A stretch of DNA of 64,000 bases from the NCBI RefSeq assembly GCF_037190085.1, contig NZ_JBBCJO010000011.1, positions 62,001-126,000 on the forward strand, written 5' to 3'. This DNA is from Gemmatimonas aurantiaca. GTDB lineage: Bacteria; Gemmatimonadota; Gemmatimonadetes; Gemmatimonadales; Gemmatimonadaceae. Position numbers and translations under genes: made by a program. Shown here one piece after another: positions 26,781 to 35,418 of this stretch. The notes under the pieces are model-generated. The model saw only the letters and a list, made by a program, of their open reading frames with translations, was not told the DNA's origin and did no database searches. How positions within the stretch are numbered: the first letter of the stretch is position 1; each line of letters begins with the position of its first letter.

Positions 26781-27749
26781 TCATGGAGTCGGGTCGGGGA
26801 GCAGCAGGGTCGACGAGAGCGTGGCGGAGAGGGTGGTGCCGGCCGGGAGGCAGCGCTCCTTGGTCGTGTTGCGGGCCGCGGCCACGGTGCCGGCGGCCGC
26901 ACCGCCCGCCGCCCCGATCACGGCGCCTTTGGTGCTGCCCCCCAGGATGCGTCCGAGGATCGCACCGGCGACCGCGCCCGTGATGACTTTCCCCTTGTCG
27001 CCGCCCTTGGAGACACTCCGTTCCGTGACGGTGGCGTCGGCCACCTGCACGCCGCCCTCGGCCGGAATGAACTCACCATTGAGTTGCACACCTTTCAGGC
27101 GAAACGCAAACTCGCCGTTGGGCCCGGGCGGCGCGAGCTCCACCAGGACCGGGGTGCCAGCCGGCAGCAGGGCACCCTCCGGTCCGGACACGGCCTGCGC
27201 CAGGGAGACGACGAACCGGTCACCCGGACGGTTGGCCAGCGTGCAGATCTCGGCGCCCGTGGCTCCGGCCAGGATGGCGCCGGCCCCGATCCCGTGGCGA
27301 CGTCCGCTGCTTTCCCCGGCCGTCGGGGCCGGCGCGGAAGCCGGTCCAGCGGGTGTCGTGGCTGGTACCGATGCCGACGCTGTGGCAGCGGGGGCGGGTT
27401 CCGGTGACACGGGCTGGGGGGGACGCGTCGTCGTTGCAGAAGGAGCCGACGATGCCGGTCGTCCGGCCCGGGATGGTGCCGGGCGGGGGGTGGTTGCGGC
27501 CGTGGGCGCCTGCGGGGTGGGTCTGGCCGCGGGCGTCCGGGGTGTGGGGGCCGACGGCGTGGTCGCGATGGCGGTGTCGCCGATGGCCACGGTCGAGGCC
27601 GCCGAGGCGGCGAGCGTGAGATCACGCGCGAGCGCCGAATCGACCGACGCCGTCTGACGATCACGACCGCAACCCGCGCTCACCAGCAGCATGGCCCCGG
27701 TGAAAACGCAGGCGAGTGTGCGAAACACACGCAGATCAAGTTGCGGCAT
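26781..27749 (-). CDS. Lipoprotein with Pro/Ala/Thr-rich linker and glycine-zipper C-terminus
   Basis: A 322-residue protein from the ATG at 27749. The lipobox is LVSAGC, so lipid anchoring at Cys26 is expected. Residues ~50-150 are a Pro/Ala/Thr-rich, disordered linker. A compact region follows (EICTLANRPGDRFVVSL, then GTPVLVELAPPG). The C-terminus has a glycine zipper (GAVAGAILGRILGG, GAVIGAAGGAAAG) that could insert into or associate with the outer membrane. The function is unknown; the in-frame ABC exporter genes follow. Confidence 0.68.
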   Translation of the reverse strand: MPQLDLRVFRTLACVFTGAMLLVSAGCGRDRQTASVDSALARDLTLAASAASTVAIGDTAIATTPSAPTPRTPAARPTPQAPTAATTPRPAPSRAGRPASSAPSATTTRPPQPVSPEPAPAATASASVPATTPAGPASAPAPTAGESSGRRHGIGAGAILAGATGAEICTLANRPGDRFVVSLAQAVSGPEGALLPAGTPVLVELAPPGPNGEFAFRLKGVQLNGEFIPAEGGVQVADATVTERSVSKGGDKGKVITGAVAGAILGRILGGSTKGAVIGAAGGAAAGTVAAARNTTKERCLPAGTTLSATLSSTLLLPDPTP

Positions 27750-27873
27750 ATGACAGACGATAATCTGAGAACGAGCGACGCTGCCACCATCAGGCTCCAT
27801 GCCGACGGTCTTCCGTTGAGTACGCCAGGCGCAGCACTGCGTTCCACGTACCGAACGTACTGAAGCCGATCGT

Positions 27874-29148
27874 ATGCCCGTCCATGAAGTCGACATCACG
27901 CCGCCGCCTACGGCCCAGCATGTATTCATCGCCCGCCAGCCGATCTTCGATCGGACGCCGAGTCGGGTGGCGTACGAGCTGTTGTATCGGGCCTCGCGCG
28001 AGGCCACGGCCGCGCAGTCGGGGCTTTCGGCCACGTTCATGTGTGGCGATACCGCGCTGCACGCGCTGCTGTCCATCGGGCTGGAGCGCCTGACGGCCGG
28101 TACCAGAGCGTTCGTGAACATCACGGAAGATCACCTCCTCGGAGAGTTGTACAAGATCTTCGATGCCCAGGCGGTGGTGCTGGAGCTGCTGGAAACGATC
28201 GACGCGACACCGGCGGTGCTCGATGCCTGCGAGCGCGCCGCGGCGGAGGGCTACCTGCTCGCCCTCGACGACTACGACGGTCGCGATTCGCTCGACCCGC
28301 TGCTGCCGCTGGTGTCGATCGTAAAAGTGGACGTGTTGCCGTGGACACAGTCGGGAACACTCGACCAGCTCGCACCCCTCGTCGCGAAGCTGAAGGCGCA
28401 CGAACTCACGATTCTCGCCGAACGGGTGGAGACGCCGGCGCAGCTCGAGCAGTGCCGGGCCATGGGGTTCGATCTCTTCCAGGGCTACGTCTTCAGCCGG
28501 CCGGAAACGCTCGACGGACGTGCGGCCAACGTGCATCAGGCGGCCGTGTTCCAGATCGTTTCGATGCTCAATCAGCCGCGGGTCACGGAACGGGAGCTGG
28601 AAGACGCGTTCCGCAGTCATCCCTCGTTGTCGTTCACGCTGCTGCGTATCGTCAACTCGGCGTCCTTCGGCGGGCGCAGCGTGGATTCCATCTCCCACGC
28701 CATCCGGTTGGTGGGACGCGAAGCCCTGTCACGCTGGATGATCATCATGCTCGTGGCCTCGGTGGGCGCGCGCAGTGCCGTGGCACACGAAGCGGTGATG
28801 ATGGCGCTGGTGCGCGGCCGCTTCTGTGAAGTGGTGAGCGCCCATGCCGGGCACGGCGATCCATCGGCGCGGTTCCTCGTGGGGCTGCTGTCCCGCATGG
28901 ATACACTGCTGGGACTGCCGATGGAGCAGGTGCTGGAACGGTTGCCGGTGAGCCAGGACGTGCGCGACGCCTTGCTGTTCTCGCGGGGGCCTCATGCCGA
29001 CGTCCTGCTGCTGGCCGACGCGTACGAACGCGCCGACTGGGATGCGGTGGAGCAGGAAGTCCCGGGCATGCGTGCCGCGTTCACCGAGCTGTATACGGAA
29101 TCGGTGATGTGGGCCGGCGACCGGCTGGCGAGCGCCACGCCGTCGTGA
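27874..29148 (+). CDS. EAL-HDOD signalling protein (YuxH-like)
   Basis: A 424-residue cytoplasmic protein. The N-terminal EAL-like domain (residues ~15-210) has YELLYR where an active phosphodiesterase has E-A-L, and DDYDGRD in place of the catalytic DDFG, so it is probably not active on c-di-GMP, although DLFQGYVFSRP is kept. The C-terminal HDOD domain (residues ~225-410) contains LLRIVNSASFGG and AIRLVGREALSRWM. Proteins of this build link c-di-GMP or stress signals to motility. It sits next to motAB and the flagellar cluster. Confidence 0.85.
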   Translation: MPVHEVDITPPPTAQHVFIARQPIFDRTPSRVAYELLYRASREATAAQSGLSATFMCGDTALHALLSIGLERLTAGTRAFVNITEDHLLGELYKIFDAQAVVLELLETIDATPAVLDACERAAAEGYLLALDDYDGRDSLDPLLPLVSIVKVDVLPWTQSGTLDQLAPLVAKLKAHELTILAERVETPAQLEQCRAMGFDLFQGYVFSRPETLDGRAANVHQAAVFQIVSMLNQPRVTERELEDAFRSHPSLSFTLLRIVNSASFGGRSVDSISHAIRLVGREALSRWMIIMLVASVGARSAVAHEAVMMALVRGRFCEVVSAHAGHGDPSARFLVGLLSRMDTLLGLPMEQVLERLPVSQDVRDALLFSRGPHADVLLLADAYERADWDAVEQEVPGMRAAFTELYTESVMWAGDRLASATPS

Positions 29149-29160
29149 TCCGCGTTCTGC

Positions 29161-29191
29161 GCCCCGCGGGGTGATGTCGGTTCAGCGGGGC
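29161..29191. terminator. Possible bidirectional terminator between EAL-HDOD gene and motB
   Basis: A 7-bp GC stem (GCCCCGC at 29161-29167, GCGGGGC at 29185-29191) with a long loop lies in the 47-bp convergent gap. A local palindrome CCCCGCGGGG offers an alternative fold. There is no T-run, so it is a weak call. Confidence 0.4.
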
Positions 29192-29195
29192 CGGC

Positions 29196-30065
29196 TCAGT
29201 AGTTCCGCTTGATCGGCTCGGCGATGCTGTTCACGATCGAGTCGCGCTTCCCGGTGGCCAGCTCGGCCGCATTCGCCGCGCTTTCCGGCACGTTGGTGAA
29301 CGGAATGAGAATGGAGATGCGACGGTTGGCCGCGTCCATCGGATCGTCGAACACCCGGGGCTTGGTGTCGGCATAGCCACGCACTTCGGCGATGCGATTG
29401 GCACCGATGCCCGCCGTCTCGAGCACACGTCGGGCGGCGTTCGCGCGGTCGGCCGACAGCTCCCAGTTCGTATACGACGCATCCTTGCCGAATTTCGCGC
29501 CGTCGGTGTGTCCTTCGAGCACGAGCGACTGCGACAGCGGGGCGAGTTCCTGACCCACGAGCTGCAGCGTGAGCACCGTGGCGGTGTTCATGCGCGCGGA
29601 ACCCAGCGGGAAATAGACATCGCCCCGGCCCGACTCCACGAGTTCGATGCGGAGGCCTTCCTGCGTGACCTGGACATCCACGAGCGCGTTGAGGCGCTTG
29701 AGCGAATCGCTGGCGGCGAGTTTGTCGAGAATGGTCTGCCGCAGCTGTTCGAATGTGCGTTGCTCCGTGGAGCGCACGATCATGCGCAGCGGCGTGCGCT
29801 GGATGCTCGTCACCGACGAACCGGTGGCGAGCGGACTCGAGCCCGCGCCGTAGCCCTTCTTGTATCCCACCGGATTGGCGAAGTAGCCCTCGATGGCCTG
29901 CTTGGTCTTGTCGTCCATGCCAAGAATCCACATCACCATGAAAAACGCCATCATGGCGGTGACGAAGTCGGCATAGGCCACCTTCCACGAGCCGCCGTGA
30001 TGTCCGCCTCCACCGACGATCTTCTTCTTGACGATGACGACCTTCTTGCCTCCGCGCGCCGCCAT
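29196..30065 (-). CDS. motB: Flagellar motor stator protein MotB
   Basis: A 289-residue stator subunit. The Lys-rich cytoplasmic N-terminus is followed by a single transmembrane helix with the proton-carrying Asp33 in YADFVTAMMAFFMVMW, a linker, then the OmpA-like peptidoglycan-binding domain (LVLEGHTDGAKFG, WELSADRANAARRVLE, near residues 165-270). With MotA it forms the proton channel that turns the rotor and is anchored to peptidoglycan. motA ends 3 bp upstream. Confidence 0.94.
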   Translation of the reverse strand: MAARGGKKVVIVKKKIVGGGGHHGGSWKVAYADFVTAMMAFFMVMWILGMDDKTKQAIEGYFANPVGYKKGYGAGSSPLATGSSVTSIQRTPLRMIVRSTEQRTFEQLRQTILDKLAASDSLKRLNALVDVQVTQEGLRIELVESGRGDVYFPLGSARMNTATVLTLQLVGQELAPLSQSLVLEGHTDGAKFGKDASYTNWELSADRANAARRVLETAGIGANRIAEVRGYADTKPRVFDDPMDAANRRISILIPFTNVPESAANAAELATGKRDSIVNSIAEPIKRNY

Positions 30066-30068
30066 GGG

Positions 30069-30926
30069 TTACGCCGCCTTCTTGCGCGTGAGGTCTTCGA
30101 GCTCGGCGAAGCTGGGGCGCTCGTGCGGTTCGATGTTGCGGCGCGAAAACTCCACGGCCGTCATGGGTGCATCGCCACGGGCGAAGGACAGCAGTGCCGT
30201 GCGGATGCAGAGCATGTAGTCGTGTTCCGCGTGCAGGCGCGTTTCCATGGCCTTGGCGAGCGGTCCGAACACGCCGTACGCCAGCAGGATGCCGAGGAAC
30301 GTGCCGACGAGTGCGGCGGCCACCTTCTCACCGATCTCGGACGCCGCGCCACCGATCGAGCCCATCGTGATGATGACGCCGAGCACGGCGGCCACGATGC
30401 CGAAGCCCGGCATGGCGTCGCCGACGGTGGTGATGGCGTGCGGCGCGAGCATCGCCTCGTGATGATGCTTCTCGAGATCCACGTCCAGGATCTCGGCCAG
30501 ATTGTGATCCTCCACCGTGCCCGTGAGCAGCACCTTGAGCGTGTCACAGAGCAGCGACACCGCGTGGTGATTGTTCATGAACGACGGATACTTCTGGAAG
30601 ATGTCGCTGGATTCGGGCGACTCGATGTGCGCTTCGAGACCCACCAGTCCATCCTTGCGGGCCTTCTGGAAGACTTCGTAGAGTACCTGCAGCAGTTCGG
30701 CGTAGGCCTTCGCCCCGTACGGGTTGGGCTTCAGCAGACCCAGGGTCTGGGCGATACACGCCTTGAGCACCGACGGCGGATTGGCGATGATCAGCGTACC
30801 GAGCGCCGCACCCCCGAGGATGATGAATTCGTTCGGCTGAATCAGGACGGCGATCTGTCCATGGTGCATGACATAGCCACCGATGACTGCGCCGAAGACG
30901 ACAACCAGGCCGATGATGACGAACAC
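30069..30926 (-). CDS. motA: Flagellar motor stator protein MotA
   Basis: A 285-residue inner-membrane stator subunit with four hydrophobic segments. The first pair is at residues 1-55 (FVIIGLVVVFGAVIGGYVMHHGQ), and the second pair at about 160-220 (AMPGFGIVAAVLGVIITMGSIGG). The cytoplasmic loop between them carries the charged residues that touch FliG, and a short C-terminal tail has RRNIEPHERPSF. It heads the motA-motB pair. A divergent gene starts 39 bp upstream, and no sigma-54 element is visible in that short gap. Confidence 0.95.
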   Translation of the reverse strand: MFVIIGLVVVFGAVIGGYVMHHGQIAVLIQPNEFIILGGAALGTLIIANPPSVLKACIAQTLGLLKPNPYGAKAYAELLQVLYEVFQKARKDGLVGLEAHIESPESSDIFQKYPSFMNNHHAVSLLCDTLKVLLTGTVEDHNLAEILDVDLEKHHHEAMLAPHAITTVGDAMPGFGIVAAVLGVIITMGSIGGAASEIGEKVAAALVGTFLGILLAYGVFGPLAKAMETRLHAEHDYMLCIRTALLSFARGDAPMTAVEFSRRNIEPHERPSFAELEDLTRKKAA

Positions 30927-30965
30927 GCGAGAGAATCCGGAGTGCGAGTGGAGAGGGAGTCAGCG

Positions 30966-31643
30966 ATGACCGACACAGGGGAACACCGGCACGCCGGCGA
31001 GGCGGCGGGTATCACGCGCTGGCTCGTCATTCACGACGATCTGCTGCGGGGACTGGCGCACGCCATGAGCAATCGTCTGGCGACGATCGGGGCGGTGGCC
31101 AGTGTGCTCGGAGGCGGCAGCACCCCCGACGAACGATTCGTGCGGGGATTGCAGCAGGACGCCGATCAACTCGAGGCGCTGCTGCAGACACTGCGGCAAC
31201 TGCCGCGTCGGGACGACGCGCTGCCCGAACCGATGCTGGTGGCCGACGCCGTGGAAACGGCGCGCCGGCTGGTGGAGCATCACCCCGATCTGCGGGCGGT
31301 GGGCGTGACCGTGAAGACGCGGAACGACGTCGTGCCCGTGCTGGCAGATCCCGCGGCGCTGGCCCACGCGATGGTCGTGAGTCTGCTGGCCGCAGTGCGG
31401 AATGGTGGAGCGGAGCCGGACCTCGTGATCACGCTCGAAACGATCGGCGACGAAGTCGTCGTCCACGCGGGTGGGGATATCGATACCCCAGCCGTGTTGG
31501 CGCAGGCCGTCCAGGCCGCGCATGCCGATCGTGCCGCCATCGACTGGCTGTTGAGCGGCAGTCACGGACATGCCGATCTGGCGGCGCCGGGCACGGTCAT
31601 CCGTCTGCGCACGCTTCAGGCATCGCGTCGTCGCGCGGGATGA
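30966..31643 (+). CDS. Histidine-kinase-like protein, degenerate
   Basis: A 225-residue soluble protein from the ATG at 30966. The N-terminal helical part (DDLLRGLAHAMSNRLATIGA) resembles a HisKA-type dimerisation helix with a possible phosphoacceptor His, and the rest (ALAHAMVVSLLAAVRNGGA then VITLETIGDEVVVHAGGD) resembles a GHKL ATPase domain. No clear G-box is seen, so it may lack kinase activity. It sits divergently from motA and convergently with csrA, and may be a motility regulator. I do not know its partner. Confidence 0.55.
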   Translation: MTDTGEHRHAGEAAGITRWLVIHDDLLRGLAHAMSNRLATIGAVASVLGGGSTPDERFVRGLQQDADQLEALLQTLRQLPRRDDALPEPMLVADAVETARRLVEHHPDLRAVGVTVKTRNDVVPVLADPAALAHAMVVSLLAAVRNGGAEPDLVITLETIGDEVVVHAGGDIDTPAVLAQAVQAAHADRAAIDWLLSGSHGHADLAAPGTVIRLRTLQASRRRAG

Positions 31644-31657
31644 CATCCGGGATGACA

Positions 31658-31930
31658 TCAGGCGGACGCCTCGGGTGACGACGGCTTGGGGGTGGAGGTA
31701 CCCGCGGCGATGGGGGCGCCCAGGGTTGCCATCCACGACGCGTCGGCCGGCGCGGCGGCGCGCTGATTCTCCTGCGCCACCTGCTGCGCGATCTCCCCGC
31801 GAAGGATCTTGACGTTGTTCGGCGCTTCGATGCCGATGCGCACGCCCCCGCGGTCACAGGAGACCACGACGATGCGGATGCCGCCGTCGATGATGATCGA
31901 GTCGCCTTCGCGACGTCCGAGAATGAGCAT
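31658..31930 (-). CDS. csrA: Carbon storage regulator CsrA
   Basis: A 90-residue RNA-binding translational regulator. The conserved core MLILGRREGDSIIID and GIEAPNNVKILRGEI is complete, including the RNA-binding Arg near residue 44. The C-terminus has a Pro/Ala/Ser-rich extension of ~30 residues beyond the usual ~60-residue protein. It is the last gene of the flgF operon, 6 bp after flgK. Placing csrA beside hook-junction genes is common; CsrA there represses flagellin translation. No fliW is seen next to it. Confidence 0.95.
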   Translation of the reverse strand: MLILGRREGDSIIIDGGIRIVVVSCDRGGVRIGIEAPNNVKILRGEIAQQVAQENQRAAAPADASWMATLGAPIAAGTSTPKPSSPEASA

Positions 31931-31936
31931 CGCGCG

Positions 31937-33385
31937 TCAGACGAGAGAGAGCAGGGTCTTGAGCATTTCATCGGCCGCCGTGATCATCTTGGCTGCCGCC
32001 TGATACGACTGCTGCACACGCAGCATGTTCACCAGCTCCTCGTCGGTGTTCACCCCGCTCACCGACTGCCGGCGCTGATCCGTCTGCTGAGCCAGACTTT
32101 CCGCCACGGCCGCGGCATCGGTGGCCGACGCCACGTCCACCCCGAGACGCGTGACGAGCCCTCGGAAAAACCCGAGGAACGAGCCGGTCTCCGTGGTGCC
32201 GTTGGTCGCGGTCCAGGTGACCGTGCCTTCGGTGATGCGCAGCGCGGCAATGGCCTGCGCGGTGGTGTTGTCGGTGGTGCCGTTCGGATTCCCACTCGCC
32301 GCGATCTTGCCCGGATCGGCGGCCACCGCCGCGTCGAGCTGGATCGTGGACGCGCGCACGGGATTGGCGACCGAGCCGGGATCGAAGAAGTTGCCCGCGG
32401 CCGTGCCGGGCACCGTGCTGCCGGTGAAGACATAACCGCCGGTGTGGGCGGTGTTCACCGCGCTCACGAGCTGGCTGGCCATGGCATCGAGACGACCACG
32501 CACCGCCGGAATGTCCTCGTTGAGGACCTTCACGATCGCCGACAGTTCCCCATCGAGCGGCGCCAGCCGGTCGGGAGAATTGCCGAGACGGATGCGCACC
32601 GGCACATCGGTCACCGGCACCGTCGGTGGAGGAACGATGGTTTCCAGTTGCGCGGAGACCTTGTTCCAGGTGTCGCCTTCAACGAGCGTGGAGTTGCCGA
32701 TGACCACCGTGACGGTGCCATTCGGCTGATTGACGACACGGGTGCCGGCGACCTTGGACAGTTCGTCGAGGCGCGAGTCGCGCATGTCGCGCAGATCGTT
32801 GGCCACATGGCCATTGCCTTCGCTGGCCAGGATGCGCGTGTTCAGCTCCGCGACCTGCGAGGCGAGCGCATTGATGCGACCGACGGTGTTGTCGAGCAGT
32901 TCGAGATTGGACGAACGCTGCTGGGTGAGCTGCGTGTCGTAGCTGTTCAGGAGCTGGGCGAGCTGCCGGCCGCGCTGCTGCACGACGGCGCGTGCGGCCA
33001 GGCTGTTGGGCTGCGCCGAGAGGTCGCTCCAGGAACTCCAGAACTGGTCCAGCGCATTGGCCATGCCCGTGTCACTGGGCTCGCCGAAAACGTCTTCCAC
33101 CTTCTGCAGCAGATCGCGACGCATGGTGCTGTTGCCGTTCGCCACATTGGCCGAACGGAAATTCTCGTCGAGCAGGATGTCCCGCTTGCGCTGGATGGTC
33201 GCAATGTGGACGCCGGTGCCGACGTTGCCGTTGTAGAGACGGACAGGGGTGTTGGCCGCCAGCACGACTTCCTGTCGCGAATAGCCTTCGGTCTCCGCAT
33301 TCGCCACGTTGTGCGAAATGGTCTGGAGTGCCGTCTGGTGCGACAGCAGTGCGCTGCGCGCGATGCTGAACAGGCCCGATCCCAT
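31937..33385 (-). CDS. flgK: Flagellar hook-associated protein 1 (FlgK)
   Basis: A 482-residue protein from the ATG at 33385. The N-terminus is the rod/hook family signature (SALLSHQTALQTISHNVANAETEGYSRQEV) and the C-terminus ends with VNMLRVQQSYQAAAKMITAADEMLKTLL. FlgK forms the junction between hook and filament. The chaperone gene flgN ends 1 bp upstream. A flgL partner is not next to it; csrA follows instead. Confidence 0.95.
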   Translation of the reverse strand: MGSGLFSIARSALLSHQTALQTISHNVANAETEGYSRQEVVLAANTPVRLYNGNVGTGVHIATIQRKRDILLDENFRSANVANGNSTMRRDLLQKVEDVFGEPSDTGMANALDQFWSSWSDLSAQPNSLAARAVVQQRGRQLAQLLNSYDTQLTQQRSSNLELLDNTVGRINALASQVAELNTRILASEGNGHVANDLRDMRDSRLDELSKVAGTRVVNQPNGTVTVVIGNSTLVEGDTWNKVSAQLETIVPPPTVPVTDVPVRIRLGNSPDRLAPLDGELSAIVKVLNEDIPAVRGRLDAMASQLVSAVNTAHTGGYVFTGSTVPGTAAGNFFDPGSVANPVRASTIQLDAAVAADPGKIAASGNPNGTTDNTTAQAIAALRITEGTVTWTATNGTTETGSFLGFFRGLVTRLGVDVASATDAAAVAESLAQQTDQRRQSVSGVNTDEELVNMLRVQQSYQAAAKMITAADEMLKTLLSLV

Positions 33386-33386
33386 G

Positions 33387-33932
33387 TCACACCGTCCGGT
33401 TGACGAGCACGCCGCGTGAGCCACTCGGTGTCGTGGGTACGACCCCTTCGGTGGCGTAGGTGGTGGGCATGGTCATGCCACCGGCGAGCGTGCGGACATG
33501 CTGCTGGGTGCTGCTGAGCGCTTCGCGCAGCAGCTTGCGGTTCATGCCAACTTCCCGGGTGAGCACGTCGGCGGCCTGCTGCAGACGCAGGCGCGCATCG
33601 CGCAGCCGTTCGTCGACGCGGTCGCCGAGCAGTTCCTCGAGTTCGCGCAGCGTGCACTCTTCGGAGCCGCCGAGCAGCACGTTGAGCTGACGGCGACGCT
33701 GCCGGGCCTGTCCGAGCGTGGCGAGAATGCGATGCGTGGCGAAGGTGCTGTCGTCCACGCCCTGGATATCGTCGGTCGCGACCGCGGTGCGTTGGTGACG
33801 CATCTGCGCGATGAGATCATCGAGCAGACGCCGTTCGCTGAACAGCGCGTCGTAGAGCGCCTCGAGCATGGCGGGCGAAACGCCGCCGGCGCGAGATGCG
33901 GTTTCAGGAGCGAGCAGAGTCGTCGGCGACAT
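33387..33932 (-). CDS. flgN: FlgN-like flagellar export chaperone
   Basis: A 181-residue, mostly helical protein from the ATG at 33932, overlapping the flgJ stop by 1 nt. The region ALYDALFSERRLLDDLIAQM and the long helical middle match FlgN-type chaperones that escort FlgK and FlgL to the export gate. Sequence identity to known FlgN is low, and the call leans on the position directly before flgK. Confidence 0.78.
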   Translation of the reverse strand: MSPTTLLAPETASRAGGVSPAMLEALYDALFSERRLLDDLIAQMRHQRTAVATDDIQGVDDSTFATHRILATLGQARQRRRQLNVLLGGSEECTLRELEELLGDRVDERLRDARLRLQQAADVLTREVGMNRKLLREALSSTQQHVRTLAGGMTMPTTYATEGVVPTTPSGSRGVLVNRTV

Positions 33933-34306
33933 CAGTTCGTGGGTGATACGGTGTTCGTGGAAGCGGCATCGGACGCGTGATCGGCATTGCCGGCTGGCAG
34001 GAATCCGCGCAGCTGCCGATACAACGCCTCCGAGAGGCCACTCCCCAATTGATTGGGAGTTTCGGCAGCAATGTGCTCGTCCATCAGTCCGGTGAACATG
34101 TCTTCTCCGGCCCCGCCTGAAACGAAGCCTTCCTGCTGTGGAACGGTCGCGCGCATGACCTTGAACAACTGCTGCACGAAGAGACCTTCGAGTTGTTTGG
34201 CCGTCTCCCGGAGCTTGGTGTCCGCGTCGCCCGATCGGGGAGCGGTACCGGTGGTCCCTGCGCTGTTCGTGACGGACAATGCGCGGGATGTGATGCCGTC
34301 GATCAT
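33932..34306 (-). CDS. flgJ: Rod-binding protein FlgJ, N-terminal domain only
   Basis: A 124-residue protein with the rod-binding domain (LRETAKQLEGLFVQQLFKVMR and SGGAGEDMFTGLMDEHIA). The C-terminal muramidase domain of enterobacterial FlgJ is absent, so another enzyme must open the peptidoglycan for rod growth. Start and stop overlap flgI (ATGA) and flgN (TGATG), showing tight coupling. Confidence 0.9.
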   Translation of the reverse strand: MIDGITSRALSVTNSAGTTGTAPRSGDADTKLRETAKQLEGLFVQQLFKVMRATVPQQEGFVSGGAGEDMFTGLMDEHIAAETPNQLGSGLSEALYRQLRGFLPAGNADHASDAASTNTVSPTN

Positions 34307-35418
34307 CGGACGACCACCTCCGCGGTGATGGCACCGATCTCCCGGAGCGCGGCGAAGATCGCGGCGATCTCGTTGACCGGGGTCTGTACGGCATGGAGCG
34401 CCGTGGCCACCCGCTGCACGGGAATGCCCGCCGGCAGGCGGACGCTGCCGGGAATGGCGGCGGTGTCGTTGTCCGCGAGCTGACCGATGGCCAGCGTGAT
34501 GGCACCATGACTCACCGTCGCGGCGCCCACCACCATGTCGCCGCCGGCCACGACCGTTCCGTCGCGTCCGTCGATGACCAGGCGCGGGCGTACTTCGGAG
34601 GCGACGGCCAGGTCGCGGATCTTTGCCATGGCGACCGGCTTCTGCTGCACCGAATCGGCGAGCGTCACGATGACGGCGCCTTCGTCTTCCACGATGGCCG
34701 TCTTCTCACCCATCGCGCCGTTGATGGCGGTCGCGATACGGGTGGCCATGCCGAGATCGGGTTCACGCAGCAGGAGACGAGACACGGCGGCGATGGCCGG
34801 ACGCGGCAGATCGGCTTCGAGCACGCCGCCGGTGGGAATGCGCGCAGTGGTTTCGTGCGTGGGCGCATACCGCGACGTGGCACCCCCGTCGCTCACCATC
34901 AGCGAGCCCTGCGCCGACGCGAGCGCCGGACCGTTGGCATCCGCCACCAGTGGCGTCATGTACAGCACACCGCCGCGCAGCGACCGGGCGTCACCCATGC
35001 TGGAGACGTGAATCTCGAAACGGCCACCGGCACGCAGATACGGCGAGACTTCCGCCGTCACGAGCACCGCAGCCACGTTGCGCATGCGGATGAGGTCGGG
35101 CGGCACTTCGATATTGAAGCGTCGCAGCGTATTGATCACACCCTGCACGGTGGGGCCGGCCGTCTGTCCGCCGATGGCGCGGTCGCCCGTGCCGTCGAGG
35201 CCCACGGCCAGACCGTACCCCACCAGGCGCACCGGCATCGCGCCTTCCTGCGCGGTGAGATCGCGGATTTTCACATCGTTCTGCGCGTGTGCGAGTGACG
35301 GAACGAACGACGCGCCGAGGATCAGGGACAGGGCCGCGACCCGCGCGGAGCCCGCGATGGAATGGCCCGCGGAGTGCATTGCGAAATGCCTCATGGAATG
35401 CCCTATGGAATGCTTCAT
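34303..35418 (-). CDS. flgI: Flagellar P-ring protein FlgI
   Basis: A 371-residue periplasmic ring protein. Family blocks are VKIRDLTAQEGAMPVRLVGYGLAVGLDGTGD, TVQGVINTLRRFNIEVP and RNVAAVLVTAEVSP (each in the first half). The signal peptide core (AALSLILGASFVPSLAHAQ) is preceded by an unusual ~22-residue, His-rich stretch with MKHSIGHSMRHFAMHSAGHS. A later Met may be the real start, although the ATG at 35418 fits the 4-nt overlap with flgH. The P ring is the rod bushing in the peptidoglycan layer. Confidence 0.95.
   Translation of the reverse strand: MKHSIGHSMRHFAMHSAGHSIAGSARVAALSLILGASFVPSLAHAQNDVKIRDLTAQEGAMPVRLVGYGLAVGLDGTGDRAIGGQTAGPTVQGVINTLRRFNIEVPPDLIRMRNVAAVLVTAEVSPYLRAGGRFEIHVSSMGDARSLRGGVLYMTPLVADANGPALASAQGSLMVSDGGATSRYAPTHETTARIPTGGVLEADLPRPAIAAVSRLLLREPDLGMATRIATAINGAMGEKTAIVEDEGAVIVTLADSVQQKPVAMAKIRDLAVASEVRPRLVIDGRDGTVVAGGDMVVGAATVSHGAITLAIGQLADNDTAAIPGSVRLPAGIPVQRVATALHAVQTPVNEIAAIFAALREIGAITAEVVVR

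Noticed and set aside
27855..27880. Sigma-28 -10 like GCCGATCG before the EAL-HDOD gene
   Set aside because: It directly abuts the ATG, leaving no room for a start site, and no TAAA -35 box is found at the right distance.
29508..30965. N-terminal extension of the kinase-like gene across motA and motB
   Set aside because: The frame is open but antisense to two conserved stator genes. The ATG at 30966 gives a sensible protein.
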